Below the pieces are notes generated by a model, which saw only the letters and a list, made by a program, of their open reading frames with translations, was not told the origin of the DNA and did not search any database. This document shows, piece after piece, positions 24,501 to 36,059 of a stretch of DNA of 64,000 nucleotides. A program made the position numbers and the translations under genes. How positions within the stretch are numbered: position 1 is the first letter of the stretch; every line of letters starts with the position of its first letter. The stretch is from assembly GCF_000224145.3 (NCBI RefSeq), contig NC_020177.2, positions 1,043,415 through 1,107,414 on the forward strand. Direction: 5' to 3'. This DNA is from Ciona intestinalis. Taxonomy: Eukaryota; Chordata; Ascidiacea; Phlebobranchia; Cionidae.

Positions 24501-25477
24501 TCAAAATAATTAAAATACAAGAAAGCATGGATAGTTGGTTGCGCCACCGTTATTTTGGGGGGTGGCGCAGCCCCATGAACCAGATCTATCTTATTGCGTA
24601 TTGGCTTTTAATGTTTACTCGAAAATCCTCAGTTTGCCAAAAGTTGCCAATTCTATTTTAAGTAGAATGCAGTATAAATATTAAATATGTATTAATATGT
24701 ATAATTATATGTATAATTATACGAGAGAGTTCCGTCATTTCTCATTATACTAATTTACATCCATCAATGTGTAAAAGAGGGGAGTGGGATTTGATTAAAA
24801 AAAATTAGAATTTAGAACCCCCCCCTTATGTATATATATATATATATATATATTAATATATATATAATATTTTTACAGAGAACGCAGTTCCGATTAAGTC
24901 CTGGTTTGCGGACCCTTTTGATACTTCGTTGTTGAATGTCTTACCCATGTTAGATGCAATTAGGTAAGATGGCATAGTGTGATGCAGGTCTTTCCAACTT
25001 TTTTTTGCTTGTATGATTTTTTACAGATACTTTTTTATTCAAATACCTACAGGCCACAGCCTGTTTTAAATTCTCTGTTTGCCAATTTCTGTTTTGTTAT
25101 AATGTTGTTTCCATTTTGAAGATGCCGCTTTTACCCTGCTGTTAGGCATCTTTACAAACAAGCAGAGCCAAAGTAGCGGATAATACACCCCCACATTAAT
25201 CAATAATGTTCCTTGTGCTTGACAACTATGTGTGTTGTGTAACTGTATAGTCTAGTAAAATGACTTTGGTGAAACTGTAATAAATAAATACCAAGAATCT
25301 AACTCTGATCTGATGCTGATAAAGTTGGGTGATTCATGTATAATGAAAAACACAAGATGAATTTCTTAGCGCCTAATCCCAATTCGTGTATATTAACGTT
25401 CTAATTTCCTCATTAGGTTTTGCAATGATGTTCGAAATGTGCTGCAAAGAAATAAGATCCAACACATGCAATGGTGA
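21555..25477 (+). CDS. ctdnep1: CTD nuclear envelope phosphatase 1 (Dullard)
   Basis: Eight exons: 21555-21689, 22225-22291, 23077-23201, 23423-23494, 23829-23945, 24278-24389, 24879-24963 and 25417-25477. They give 257 residues, close to the roughly 245 of vertebrate CTDNEP1. Residues 23-39 form the N-terminal membrane segment ([16 protein letters not shown]). The HAD phosphatase signature DLDET is at 78-82, with D78 as expected nucleophile and D80 as acid/base. Family blocks [38 protein letters not shown] and ILDNSPGAY are all present. In other animals the enzyme, with its partner NEP1R1, dephosphorylates lipin at the nuclear envelope/ER, and Dullard modulates BMP signalling. The start chosen is the only in-frame ATG before the membrane segment. 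Confidence 0.95.
22800..22890. repeat. AT-rich dyad and GGCCTAGCCTA repeat in ctdnep1 intron 2
   Basis: An alternating TATA/ATAT palindromic run is followed by a short CCTAG repeat. It is probably simple-sequence DNA. Confidence 0.5.
24827..24870. repeat. TA microsatellite
   Basis: A (TA)n run lies immediately upstream of ctdnep1 exon 7 and forms part of its intron 3' end. Confidence 0.7.
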
Positions 25478-25499
25478 TGGGTTACATAGATGGTATGTC

Positions 25500-27170
25500 T
25501 ATCACAATTATATAACAGACACACTTAGTCTTATTTAGTTATATTATGGTATCTCGTGTGTGTGTGCAACTTTCTGATCATGGTTTCTTCTTTTAAAATA
25601 CAATTTTTAATAAAAAAGTTTTGATAAAGAACGAAATTTTTTTTTTCAATAATCTAATTCGAAAAAAAGGGAATTTTATTTTAGGGAGAAAATTTAACAC
25701 GAAACAACTCGTATCCTCATATAAAGTGCGTGCAGACTTAGACTGTTCGTTTGTTTTCTCTGCCATAAACTGAACAATTGTTTTATTTCTTTGTTTATGC
25801 ACTGCTGTCGTAGCATGACAATGATCGTATAGCCCAACACGCGATTTTACGTTTCATTTTATATTTTTATGTTCTTCTAGAAAAAAACAAACAACCTAAA
25901 TTACGAAACATTTCGCAATTTCGAAGATGGTTTACAAAAATTTGGTTTTCTGTAAAAAAACATTTATTTTACCACGTTTTATTTTAAACAGTTCTTTAGG
26001 TTGTTTAATATATTTTCCGCATGAATACTTTTCATTACGCCTAATGCTGTGTATTGTCATTACAGCATTCCGAAAGTTATATTAAATTAATAAAATTGTG
26101 TTTTTAGGAAATTTTCCCCAAAAGCGTCTTTGTTTTTACCCGTGAGTCTTAAAGCCATTAAAATGAGATATCGTACATTTTCATTAAACCGAACCAACGT
26201 ACGAAATATACATTAAAAATATCAAAACATTTATGTTAAAAATTTGCTATAAGAATTTAGAACAAATATGTCTCCCCTTTGAAGTCGGCGAATCAAAGAT
26301 CGTAAAAAAAGAGTTATTCTCAACGTAGGAATACTACCACAATACAATATAGTCCGCTATCTATTGATTGTATATTCCAATGCGCGCGTATGGGTATTAA
26401 CATCGACGATGTCTTCGATTTTTGGCCGGAATACCCGCCACCGGTCCCCGCCAAGTAATGGTGAGTAAACGCGAAGTTAGAAACCTATATCTCAACCTCT
26501 GTGTTACATGAAACACTTACTTTTGGTACGTGACTTATCTAAGTTACCGCGTGCGTGACTTATGGGATGATCATTTTTCCTGTTTAGCCTACAATTTAGA
26601 AAACCCATTAGTGGTCACTTGGTTGGAGAACACGCGCTTTATATTGGTAGCAGAGACAAGCCTCGAACCCTTAACCTTTGACACACAAGACTAAACAGTA
26701 GGGTTTTGAAATTTTGGTATTTGGAATTTATGGCTTTAAATTGTCTTAATACCTTATAATGCAGAATAAAATTGCGTTAAAGTAGTTTATTAGGGTGAAA
26801 AAATATAGTTGTGACTCTAATGTTAAGCGTTAATGCAAGTATAAGGTTATTTCATGGTAGCTGCAATGAAAGAATAGAAAGAATAATTACAAACTGTACG
26901 AGGATACTTGAAACAGAAATGGGCAAACTGAAACATATATATTCTGTTCCACACGATATGTTGGAAACAGTTGCTTTATATATATGTTACCATTCGTATC
27001 ATTATGTGATTCTAGCAGCCCAGATTTAAACTGGAACCAAATAAAAAACGAGGTGTGTTAAGCCACCATATACTTATGGCGCACAATGGACACAACCATA
27101 TTATAACACTTTTTTTTGCTCGCGAGTGACCAAAATGAATTTTTGTTCATTTCTGTTTTTTTTTTAATAT
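25500..27170. other. Mostly gene-free; one possible first exon
   Basis: The only coding-like signal is a short GC-richer piece on the plus strand at 26410-26460. From an ATG at 26410 it reads MSSIFGRNTRHRSPPSN and ends at AATG|GTGAGT, a strong donor in phase 1. I cannot find a continuing exon. The rest is AT-rich with a decayed tRNA-like SINE piece near 26640-26700. Confidence 0.3.
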
Positions 27171-27180
27171 TTTTCATTCA

Positions 27181-28548
27181 TTAATCTGCCACCGCATATA
27201 CGTTCCCATCCAACACAGACCTCCAGCCAGTAATAACAGGCTGCCATTCTACCATTGGAACCAAACCGAAAGGATTATACCCTACCAGTGACGTAGCAGA
27301 GGGCGGGGGAATCCCCGGAACCGATACAAAACCGGCCAAACTATTCAGCGCGTGATTTCCGTGTAATAACCACGGGTTTCTGCTTTCGTCGTCGAACGAG
27401 ATTTTTCGGGATGTTTTTATTTCGGAGTTGCTTATGACGTCACAAGACGTTTGTGACGTCACCATCGAGACAGGGGATAAGTTTTCCTCGGAATTATTGG
27501 TTTCTTGTATCTTTATTCGTTCGTCGCATATCCACTCACGGCTAAGGTCTCGCTTCCATTTGTAGTCTATATGACATGAAATAAATTGATCTCTGAATTA
27601 GTTTAACCTGAATCGTAATAATAAATTTTACGTATTTGTTCTTGTGCGGTGTAGCGTTGACAATCGCTAAAACGCGGGTGTTCCGTTTCATACACCTCAT
27701 GCCAGCTAACGAGTTACCATGTGTAGTGGTTAAGTTTTAGGATTTTTTCGCTTTAAATTACCTTGCATAAGAATTAACCTGAGACATTTTTAAACAGTTG
27801 ACTTTTATTCATTCTTACCTCCAAGCACCTTCTGCTCGCTATGGGTATTATTGTTTTCGTCCTTGCTTACACAGTGACCCCTATTATGTGAGAAATGTTG
27901 CTGGCACGTCAAGCGAGCCAGGGCATTTAATTCCGGCCACATCTCCGTAGCGCCACCATGCGCCTGGTTGCCGAAATAATTCGGCACCGAATTTTCGCTC
28001 CACGTTGGCGACACCACAGTCGAGGTTGACGTAATTTCCGCTACGTCATTCGGGTTTGACGTCACAGATTTTGCATTTGATGACGTCATTGTGTCATTTG
28101 TTCGACTTCGATCGCTGCAAACAATATTGTGCTGTGTGGTAGGTACCATTATACCACATAATATACCTTATTCCATGATCGTGTTTTTAACAACAAGGCT
28201 CTTTTATAATCGTTAGAATGCGGGTATATAATTCTATAAATATTCTTGGTTTACTACCAAGTGGAACGAAAGCAATAATGGACATGCCTTCTTGAGCACG
28301 ATCGATCCGACCCAGTATTGGATATGTTTAAATTTACGGCAACTTTATATTAAAAACAACCACCCACCGAGTAATCGTGCAAGCGGATACGGGACGTATT
28401 TAGAAGTCACGTAAAATAGTGCGTGCACAGTAAGATATCCGTTTAATAATTCGGTTGCTTCGCTGAGGATAAATTCATACTCATGTACTTACCTTGAGGT
28501 GAAAACATAACTTTCATCTCTTCTGAATTCCTTATCCGTGTCTTCAAT
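27181..28548 (-). CDS. C-terminal exons, probably an alternative 3' end of the zinc-finger gene
   Basis: Three minus-strand exons join in frame: 28548-28493, 28114-27819 and 27566-27181, ending at TAA. They encode about 246 residues, Ser/Thr/Asn-rich at first (TSSNAKSVTSNPND) and ending with a conserved-looking patch (GYNPFGLVPMVEWQPVITGW). No start codon or signal precedes them. They begin in phase 0, and the last zinc-finger exon upstream has an AAG|GTTTGG donor in phase 0 at 29135; using it gives one 471-residue protein. That donor is weak, so a separate gene with an unseen first exon is also possible. No known domain is recognised in this part. Confidence 0.55.
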
Positions 28549-28844
28549 CTGCAAAAAAATACGTATCGTTTATTAATTATAAATATTCTCCTTTTATTCA
28601 CCATGTAATTGACTGTGCATAGTTAGTACAAAATAACTCGCATTCTCTAATTGTATTTTACAGTATTAACGCTCTTTTAGTGTAGTAAGGATACGGGAAT
28701 ATCGTTTTGTAAATGTCTTCGTTTACTGCCAAATGGGACGAAAAAAAAGGAAAAACATTAACCATTTTTCTTTCCAAAACCTACTAAACTTGCATGGTTA
28801 GTTGTCGTGAAGATACAAATTGGCATTATATAGTTGTGTGCAAT

Positions 28845-28965
28845 GTGGTTTGGGCGCCTGCCTCTAATCCAGAGGTAATGGGTTCAAGGCTCGCCAGCAC
28901 CGCTATCATTATGGACGCGTGTGTCCTTGGACAAACCACTTAACGGCAATTGCTTTCTTCAGCGG
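28845..28965 (+). repeat. tRNA-like SINE head
   Basis: It contains GGGCGCCTGCCTCTAATCCA and the B-box-like GGGTTCAAGGCTCG. It is followed by the shared middle module (TGTGTCCTTGGACAAACCAC), which recurs at 44.8, 53.4 and 55.5 kb. Confidence 0.55.
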
Positions 28966-29110
28966 TCACAAAAAATAAACAGCCAAAAAGTAACATAGGC
29001 TACAACGCTACATGGTATACTAGAACGAGGTATGCATATATGAACACCCAAGTTATAACAATTGTCGTTTTTCGGCCACGCGAGGATGATAAAGCAAGCT
29101 ACATTCATTT

Positions 29111-31322
29111 TTACTTAAACACACATTTCCAAACCTTGTTTATGCATTTTGGTTTTGTTGCACCGTCGGTCGCATTGAACGATTTATTTCTTTGATGGAT
29201 TAGTTTGTGTTGTTTGAGTGTAAATGAACGCCTGAATCCTTTCCCGCAAATATCGCAACTAAAACTCTTCTCTTTACTGTGTGTCTTCTGGTGCGACTTA
29301 AGGTTCGAAATCTGACAAAATGCGTGTCCACAGATGTCGCATTTGAACGGCTTCTCACCTGTCGATATTTAAAATATAGAAATATGGGGTAAGATGGATA
29401 CCGTTAGCCGGTTAGTGTATAATATCCCATAATTTCCTGATCGTCGAATTTTCATTCATTCCTTTATATCCAACTATATAACATATACCTGTATGTATTC
29501 TGATGTGTTCTTTTAGGTGTTGCGACAGCCGAAAGTTTTTACTGCAGTGTGGGCATTTAAACGGGCGGTCGTTCGAATGTATAAGTTGGTGTCTGTGCAT
29601 GTTTTCAAGCAGCGAAAACCGTTTCCCGCATGTCTCGCACATATGTGGTCGAATGCCTGGCACTTTATTTACTGTAAACAAAAATAAACGGTTATATCTT
29701 TAAATATTAATTATAGACAAATATATATCGGACGTTGGGGCAAGACAGAAATAATCCTGTTGTCAATTAACACTGTTTTAGAGTCGCGAGGATTATACGG
29801 ACGTTAAAATAAAACAAAAACATGAACTATCTCACCCAAACTACTATTACATTCAAATAATATATTATAACAAAATAATTATCAAAACTCAGCTTGTCAT
29901 ACCTTTGGTTTTGTTTGCTTTCGTATCCATAATAACATACTAACCAAATTAAAATCATTAATTAACCGTTACTATTGCTGGCACCTTTATGTCTACCTAT
30001 ATGAATATAATCTGTCTTTAGACTTGCCCGAGCCTAAATAATATACGCACAACCTTAACGTAACTAGACCGGGGGCAAAATCAGCTTCACAACATTAATT
30101 AGAGCATATCTGAACTTAAATGACACGACTGAAGACCTGTTTCAACTCAACGCTGCAACATAAAGGCTATTAAAGCTCGGATTTATTTTCGTTGCCGATA
30201 AGTTCTAAAACAAAGTAACTGCGTTTGTCGTGTTTGTATCTGTGTATAAAGAGACTCAACTTTTCGTTTGATATATCTGCCGTGTCGTCTATCACGCCAA
30301 AACCTTGGAAAGCGGAAACGTAGCCGATTACTTATTTAGCCAAAGCAAAACAAACGGGAGGAACCAACCGTTGCATCAGCGACGAAAAGTTGTTTGTGTT
30401 AGGTGTATGTTTGCAATTAATATTCGCTAACTTCATGCTTACCGTGGCGAGCTCTGCCGGTTTTCTTCCGCTTCGTAGCCCACGTGACTATAGAATCACT
30501 CGACCGTGACGTATGCCGTGTCTGTCACGTACATAGATTAATAAAGAAATCAAAATTTAAATGCACCGTCTATTCTTACCATGTGTTGATGTAAGTCGAC
30601 TTCATTTGCATACGCTTTTCCACAAAAAGGAAATGGGTTGTTACGGTTACGGGTTACAAACTTCGTACTTTCTGTTTGTCTGTTTAATAAAATATAAATG
30701 TTGTGTTTTAATATAGTAGGTTGGAGTAAGATGGAACATGTTTTAACTTTCATTTATCGTCCCAGTTGGTAAAATTATATACCCGAATTCTCACGGCTAA
30801 TTGTTGAAACACCATTAGGAAATATTGGATATTATATGTGCTAACGGTTTCCATCTTGCCCCGTATTACTATATATTAGTAACATAAATATGTATAATAA
30901 ATCGCATAAAGTTTTCATCATAATACGACTGTCGTTTACTGTTAATTCCGAACTCTTCGCTATGTTAATTCATACGAACGTGGTTATTGCAATAAAATAA
31001 AAAATGTTATAGTAGGGGAAGATGGGACACCTTTTTATTTTTTTTTCGACTTATTTGGTAAAAACAAAGAACATTAAAGATTTATAAAATCGTATCTTCG
31101 CGACTACCGTAGACCGTTGTTTAGTACACGATCAGGATATTTTGATAATATGTGCTAAAGTTGTCCCATCTTACCCCAGTACAATACGTTAGTTAATATG
31201 GTGGTATGATATATGTTATATTTGCCATACCTGGTAAAACAAACCGAATCAATATGTTTTAATGCTTCACTTTTTAGTTCACAAGAAATCGGACAGACTT
31301 GTTCCACATTAACGGGTGCCAT
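29111..31322 (-). CDS. C2H2 zinc-finger protein (short form)
   Basis: Exons 31322-31231, 30679-30580, 30521-30443, 29671-29489 and 29358-29111 give 233 residues with all phases matching. Finger 1 is split over exons 2 and 3 ([16 protein letters not shown] then TRH): it has both histidines and the second cysteine, but Phe where the first cysteine should be. A basic stretch follows ([10 protein letters not shown]). Four standard fingers then run over residues 100-206, each CxxC-x12-HxxxH (first: [21 protein letters not shown]), with linkers [16 protein letters not shown] and SKEKSFSC. It is probably a nuclear DNA-binding regulator; the target is unknown. A TAA in exon 5 ends the short form, and the exons at 27.2-28.5 kb may extend it. 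A MITE sits in intron 1 next to exon 1. Confidence 0.78.
30712..30872. mobile_element. MITE copy in zinc-finger gene intron 1
   Basis: The left end is TATAGTAGGTTGGAGTAAGA and the right end CCATCTTGCCCCGTATTACTA. It abuts exon 2 of the gene by about 33 bp. Confidence 0.6.
31009..31187. mobile_element. MITE copy in zinc-finger gene intron 1
   Basis: The left end is TATAGTAGGGGAAGATGGGA and the right end GTCCCATCTTACCCCAGTAC. Confidence 0.65.
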
Positions 31323-31767
31323 TAAGTATGAACGCGTCACTTTATTATCCTTAACGATTCAAATATGAAACAGTAATCTGCAATTTGAACATTCTTAATC
31401 TTTACTACTGCTTTATTCACAAATAGGGCTGCAGTCAAAACTATATTAATCGGTGTTCATAAAACTACTAAGTCTAATAGATTCATTGCTATGCCTTATA
31501 AACCGCTTGTTTAACCATGTATACGTCTCGTTACAAGAGTGTTCACTAAAACGTTTGCTCATGAATTTAACAGCGCTGCAATGTAACAGCAAAAGGTTTT
31601 AGAACGCCGTTTCCACGTTCATAGTTCCTTCTATTTTTAAAGATTGGTTGAGCGCTAACCCGCGTTTAGAAATAGCGGATTAACGTTGACTGTTTCGTCA
31701 CAATGACTTCTATGAGGTATAAGCGTCTGACGTTGCTCAAACATATATATATATGTATATATATATG

Positions 31768-31953
31768 TATAGTAGGGTGGGGGAAGATGGGACACATTCA
31801 GCAGATAGTATTTTAATATCCTGACCGTGTTTTAAACAATTACCAACGGTTTATGAGAGTCGTGAGGATACGGTTTTATAATTCTCTGAATTTTTTTTAT
31901 TTACTACTAAATGGGACGAGAAAATTTTAAAGGTGTCCCATCTCCCCCCAACC

Positions 31954-31960
<7 letters not shown>
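31768..31960. mobile_element. Well-preserved MITE flanked by TA repeats
   Basis: The ends TAGTAGGGTGGGGGAAGATG and CCCATCTCCCCCCAACCTAC are nearly full length. The element sits inside an alternating TA tract (31741-31770 and 31957-32010), fitting a TA target preference. Confidence 0.75.

Positions 31961-32010
<50 letters not shown>
31957..32010. repeat. TA microsatellite
   Basis: An uninterrupted (TA)n of about 50 bp followed by TGTATGTATGTA. The adjacent open frame reading YIYIYI is an artefact of it. Confidence 0.85.
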
Positions 32011-32020
<10 letters not shown>

Positions 32021-32244
32021 CATCAGTCCCCTTGCTTTTTATATGCAATACCATTCTTAACACAGCAGTGCTTTTATTAACCTATACTTTATATATTAAT
32101 TTTTTACACACATACATATAAGGTCAAACACTTTTCATTCTATTTTCACGTCGTATTTGGTAGTAAACAAATAACATTCAAAAAACATATGCTTTTTATA
32201 TTTACTCTGATTTAACCGACAAAATTGTGTAAAAATCCGTATAA

Positions 32245-32434
32245 CATAGGGTGGGGTGTAATGAAGCATGTTTCACTCTCTTTTATCGTCACATTTGTTA
32301 GTAAACGAAGAACATTTGCAAAATAATATAACAAATTACTCACGAAAAGAACATTGTTAGTTGTTAAAAACACGATTAGTAAATATGGAATATTATGTGC
32401 TAAAGGTAATTCGTCCTACCCCATAGTAGTATAG
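32245..32434. mobile_element. MITE copy
   Basis: It runs from ATAGGGTGGGGTGTAATGAA to TCGTCCTACCCCATAGTAG. The core blocks (GTTAGTAAACGAAGAACATT, AAAAACACGATTAG) are recognisable. Confidence 0.6.
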
Positions 32435-32484
32435 AAACAATCTTAATACAAATTTCGTTATTACAAATTGGATAATATATATGC

Positions 32485-32684
32485 TATAGTAGGGTGTGGA
32501 AGGATGGGACACCCTTTCATTCCATTTTCTTTTCACGTTTGGTAAAAAAACAAATAACATTTAAAGAACTATATAAACCCGTATCCTCACGACTCCAACA
32601 CAATGTTGTTAAATGTTTAAATCACGGTTAGGATATTTGGGAATTATGTGCTAAAGGTGTCTCATCTTCCCCCACCCTAGTATA
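32485..32684. mobile_element. MITE copy with clear ends
   Basis: The left end is TATAGTAGGGTGTGGAAGGA and the right end CATCTTCCCCCACCCTAGTA followed by TA. Confidence 0.7.
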
Positions 32685-32775
32685 CATAAAAAGCAAAACC
32701 GACTCTATTAAAAAAAAATATTTTTTTTACAGAGGTTAAACATGTTTTTTTTTCATTTTCCAAACATCGCATTAA

Positions 32776-33811
32776 TCATGGTCCATTATAAACCATTTCC
32801 CTTGCAAATGACTCGTAGCTGACAACACCCTCTCCAAGTGGATCAGCATCATTTATGAGCTCAGATGCTTCTTCCTCTGTTAGGGTATCCCCCATCGTCA
32901 TCAGTATATTACGTAACTCGGCCGATTTGATCACTCCTACAAGATAAATGTAACTTATTTATACTCACGTGGCGGGGCAATGGTATAGTTGTTATAACAC
33001 GGGTGATCTGTTTCGTACACCTCATGTCCGCTTATTCAAGTTACAAAATATGCAACTTTGCCGAAATAGGATGAAGGTGTCCCATCTTTCCCCACCCCAC
33101 TATATGCGATACACTACCTGTCATTCCTTTATCAAATCTTCGAAACGCCTCCAATAATTCTTCATCATTGTTTCCGCCCCCAGCAACACATTGCTTCATA
33201 ATTTGCAAGAAGTTTCCCCATTCCACGATACCACGGTGTTCAGGGTCTGCCACCTTTATAAACATGCTTAGTGTTTATACTATTATAATTTTTTCGGGCG
33301 AAAATGATACAGTATAGGTTGAGGTAATAGGATGGTCGATGTTTTATTCTCTTTGTAAGGCAAAGTGTCCCGAATTGTTGACTTTATGTTACCGTTGAAC
33401 CAAACATTTTTATGAATGGTGCTATAGATGGTTCACGTTTTACACTAATTTGTTTTCTTATTTGGAAGCAAACAAACAGTTTTTATAGACTCATTTCAAA
33501 AATATTTTAAAATGCCGTTGTTAATTGTTAAAAACACGATTAAAAAATATGTGATTTATATGCTTTTTTTATACCCTAAAATGTTTAAGAAGCCAAATAA
33601 AAAGTAGCATATACAGCCGACTTACATTCCTTCGTTCCTTAAGCCACCCTTCGGTTGGAACTTGGCCACAAGCTCGCAACACTGAACCTAAATCAGCCGT
33701 AGCTATTGCACCCTCTTGCTTAAAATCAAAATTTGCAAAATGGTGACGAAATTGTTCAACCTGGGCGTCTGTGAACCGAACTTCAGCTTCTTTGGGCGTT
33801 TCATTTGACAT
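32776..33811 (-). CDS. Calmodulin / myosin light chain-like protein with four degenerate EF-hands
   Basis: Exons 33811-33626, 33253-33118 and 32936-32776 give 160 residues from ATG to TGA. The chain has the even spacing of four EF-hands seen in calmodulin and myosin essential light chains (TDAQVEQFRHHF at the start, LTEEEASELINDADPLGEG near the end). None of the loops keeps the full calcium-ligand set. Loop 1 is DFKQEGAIATAD, loop 2 DPEHRGIVEWGN, loop 3 DKGMTGVIKSAE and loop 4 DPLGEGVVSYES. Loss of calcium binding is typical of myosin light chains, so a light-chain or other non-calcium adaptor role is likelier than a calcium sensor (inference). Confidence 0.82.
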
Positions 33812-33835
33812 TTTCCTTGCAAATATGTTTAATAT

Positions 33836-34000
33836 GGTACTGTGGGGTAAGATGGAAACTGTTAGCACCTTAATCGCTTAAATTCTAATAACTAACGTGA
33901 GGATACTGCTATATAATTCTGGAAAAATCCTTGTTTACTACCAAACGGGACGAGCAAAGAGAGATAAAAAAGTATGTCCTATCTTACCCTATACGGCAAT
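33836..34000. mobile_element. MITE copy immediately upstream of the calmodulin-like gene
   Basis: It starts TACTGTGGGGTAAGATGGAA and ends GTCCTATCTTACCCTATACG. It lies within 30 bp of the start codon of the minus-strand gene, so it occupies the 5' leader or promoter. Confidence 0.55.
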
Positions 34001-34009
34001 ATACCTAAA

Positions 34010-36030
34010 ACAGCGTATAGCCTAAGTCGAAAAATACAATGGAGCTCTGATTTATTTGTCCAATCGCCGTGTAAAAATCATAAGAATGTAAAAATATATA
34101 ATTTTGCAGCAAAACGCCATACCACGTCTCAATATAGATTTTTATAAAACGTACATTTAACTTATTCGGTTTAAAAGCGCCCTATATATATATTCTTAAC
34201 ACTTTAAATCAAAACACCGATACAGATGGTATATTGCTTAGCCATCGCATACTTAAGACTTAAATTGTGCAATCTCATCTGATCATTTGAAAAAATCTTA
34301 ACTTCGCCTTTATACGACTAGTATAACCCACTTTCGTAGTATATGGTCCAACTGTTGAACCGTTGAACGGCATAAGCCAGCGTATATTATAGGCTTTCAT
34401 ATACACATTGTACTTCGGTGGTTTTATCCTACAACTATACAATTGACTGCTTAGTAAACACTATTTATTGTAGCGCTTTATTAAAAAGCAAATATTAGGT
34501 TTACACTTTAATGTGCTCAAGTCAAAAATCGTTAACAATAAGACTATTGGATACGGCCGCGACATTTCCATTTCAAATCCTGTGCCTAATGATAATCTAC
34601 ACAAATAAATTGTTACCTTGTCGCTAGTGAAACATGTTGTTACATAATATTTTTTGTTTGCATAAACATCTGCTACACACTTCGATATACCCGCGTACAA
34701 AAGCTGTAGTTTTAGGAACTCGTCGTTGCTACGCTGTTCAGGCTCGCTCGAGCGCTGCTAAAATAACATTTGCTTTCCCTGTCTTTTAAAATGAATATTT
34801 ATCTGTTATTTTACTTGGTACCTGTTATATCCCAATGTAAGAATGGGGTCTGGTGTATATCACATGGCATATTATAACTTTAAATAAGGATTGTGGGTAA
34901 ACCACTTCCAAAACAAAAAGGTGTTTGTCCTAATAGAGTTTCAAGTGGGCCTTTAAGCCGCAGAAGGCTATTGTTAAGTGGCAAGTTATCTCAAGACTCG
35001 CCATTACTAATTCTTAACGGCTGACTGTAGCACTTTGGCGCTTCCACCACTGCTGGCGTGTGTTTGCTTACTGGCAAGATTTAACGCATACTCGGGTGGG
35101 GGGATGGGACACCTTTTCGTTTTATTTTTTTTACCGTTTTGTTAGTAAACAAAGAACAAACGAAGAATTATAAACCGTATCTTATGACTTTAATAGACCG
35201 TTGGTAATTGTTTAAAACACGATCAGGATATTTGAATACTATGTGCTAAAGGTGTCCCGTCCTATTCCCCACAATACTGTAACATAAACTTTACATAGAT
35301 AATTAACATTTTTTAAACTGGTAACCTGTTTAAAAACAATCACCTATAAATTTCAAACTCCGCAATTATACGCAACGTCTTAACAGCACCACGTATAAGG
35401 CGATATATAAAGATATACGAGGTGAATGCCAGAGTTTCCGCGTCGTAGTTTAGTGGTCAAACACAATCGTAACGGAAGAAGAGCATGTTCGAGACTTTAT
35501 GTTGCTACAACTATGGGAATATGTGCACTTGGGCAACACCTAACGGTAATAAGTCTAACCAATTGGTCATTAAAACACAATTATTAATGAAGTTTCTATA
35601 TAATTACGAATTGTGGTGAAAGCAATGATTTATGTTATCTTTGTTTAACATCTGATATATTTATTTAGTAATTATCAAAATGTACACAAATCAGAATGAA
35701 TATGCTAGCGTATCATATGCTATTGTTACTATTGTTTTGCAACACTTCAAAATAGTATTTTAAACTAGCTCTCTTGTATATTTTGCGTGATGACGCAAAT
35801 ATAAGGGAAATTCCCTGATTTTAATCGTTGGGAATTTTTTTGTAAACAGGAAATGTTTCTATTTTAGACTTTTTTAGAGGTTTCTATTTTAGACTGATCT
35901 ATATCCGTGAAAAGGGTACTGTGTTTTAACTTATGGGTGAATACATTAGGGTATATGCTGCACTGTAAACCTTATTTCAGTATCTTTATATATTTTCCAC
36001 TCTTTTTCCGTTTAAAACTATGAAATATTG
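34010..36030. other. Gene-free spacer
   Basis: It holds one MITE (35092-35280) and SINE-like pieces near 35440-35540. The 79-codon minus-strand frame at 34461-34700 has no splice support or similarity and is not called. Confidence 0.45.
35092..35280. mobile_element. MITE copy
   Basis: The left end is CGGGTGGGGGGATGGGACAC and the right end GTCCCGTCCTATTCCCCACA. Confidence 0.6.
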
Positions 36031-36059
36031 TATTATTTTTGTTTGACTACAGTTTAAAA

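Noticed and set aside
28845..28900. A tRNA gene suggested by the GGTTCAAGGCTC B-box
   Set aside because: No cloverleaf can be closed and the piece continues into SINE modules, so it is a tRNA-derived repeat.
31933..32121. 62-codon frame with a YIYIYI run
   Set aside because: It is a translation of the TA microsatellite and the MITE end next to it.
31768..32684. CRISPR-like arrangement of similar repeats
   Set aside because: The repeats are inverted-ended 200-bp elements of varying spacing in a eukaryotic genome, not short direct repeats with unique spacers.
34461..34700. 79-codon minus-strand frame
   Set aside because: No good start context, splice partner, composition or similarity supports it.
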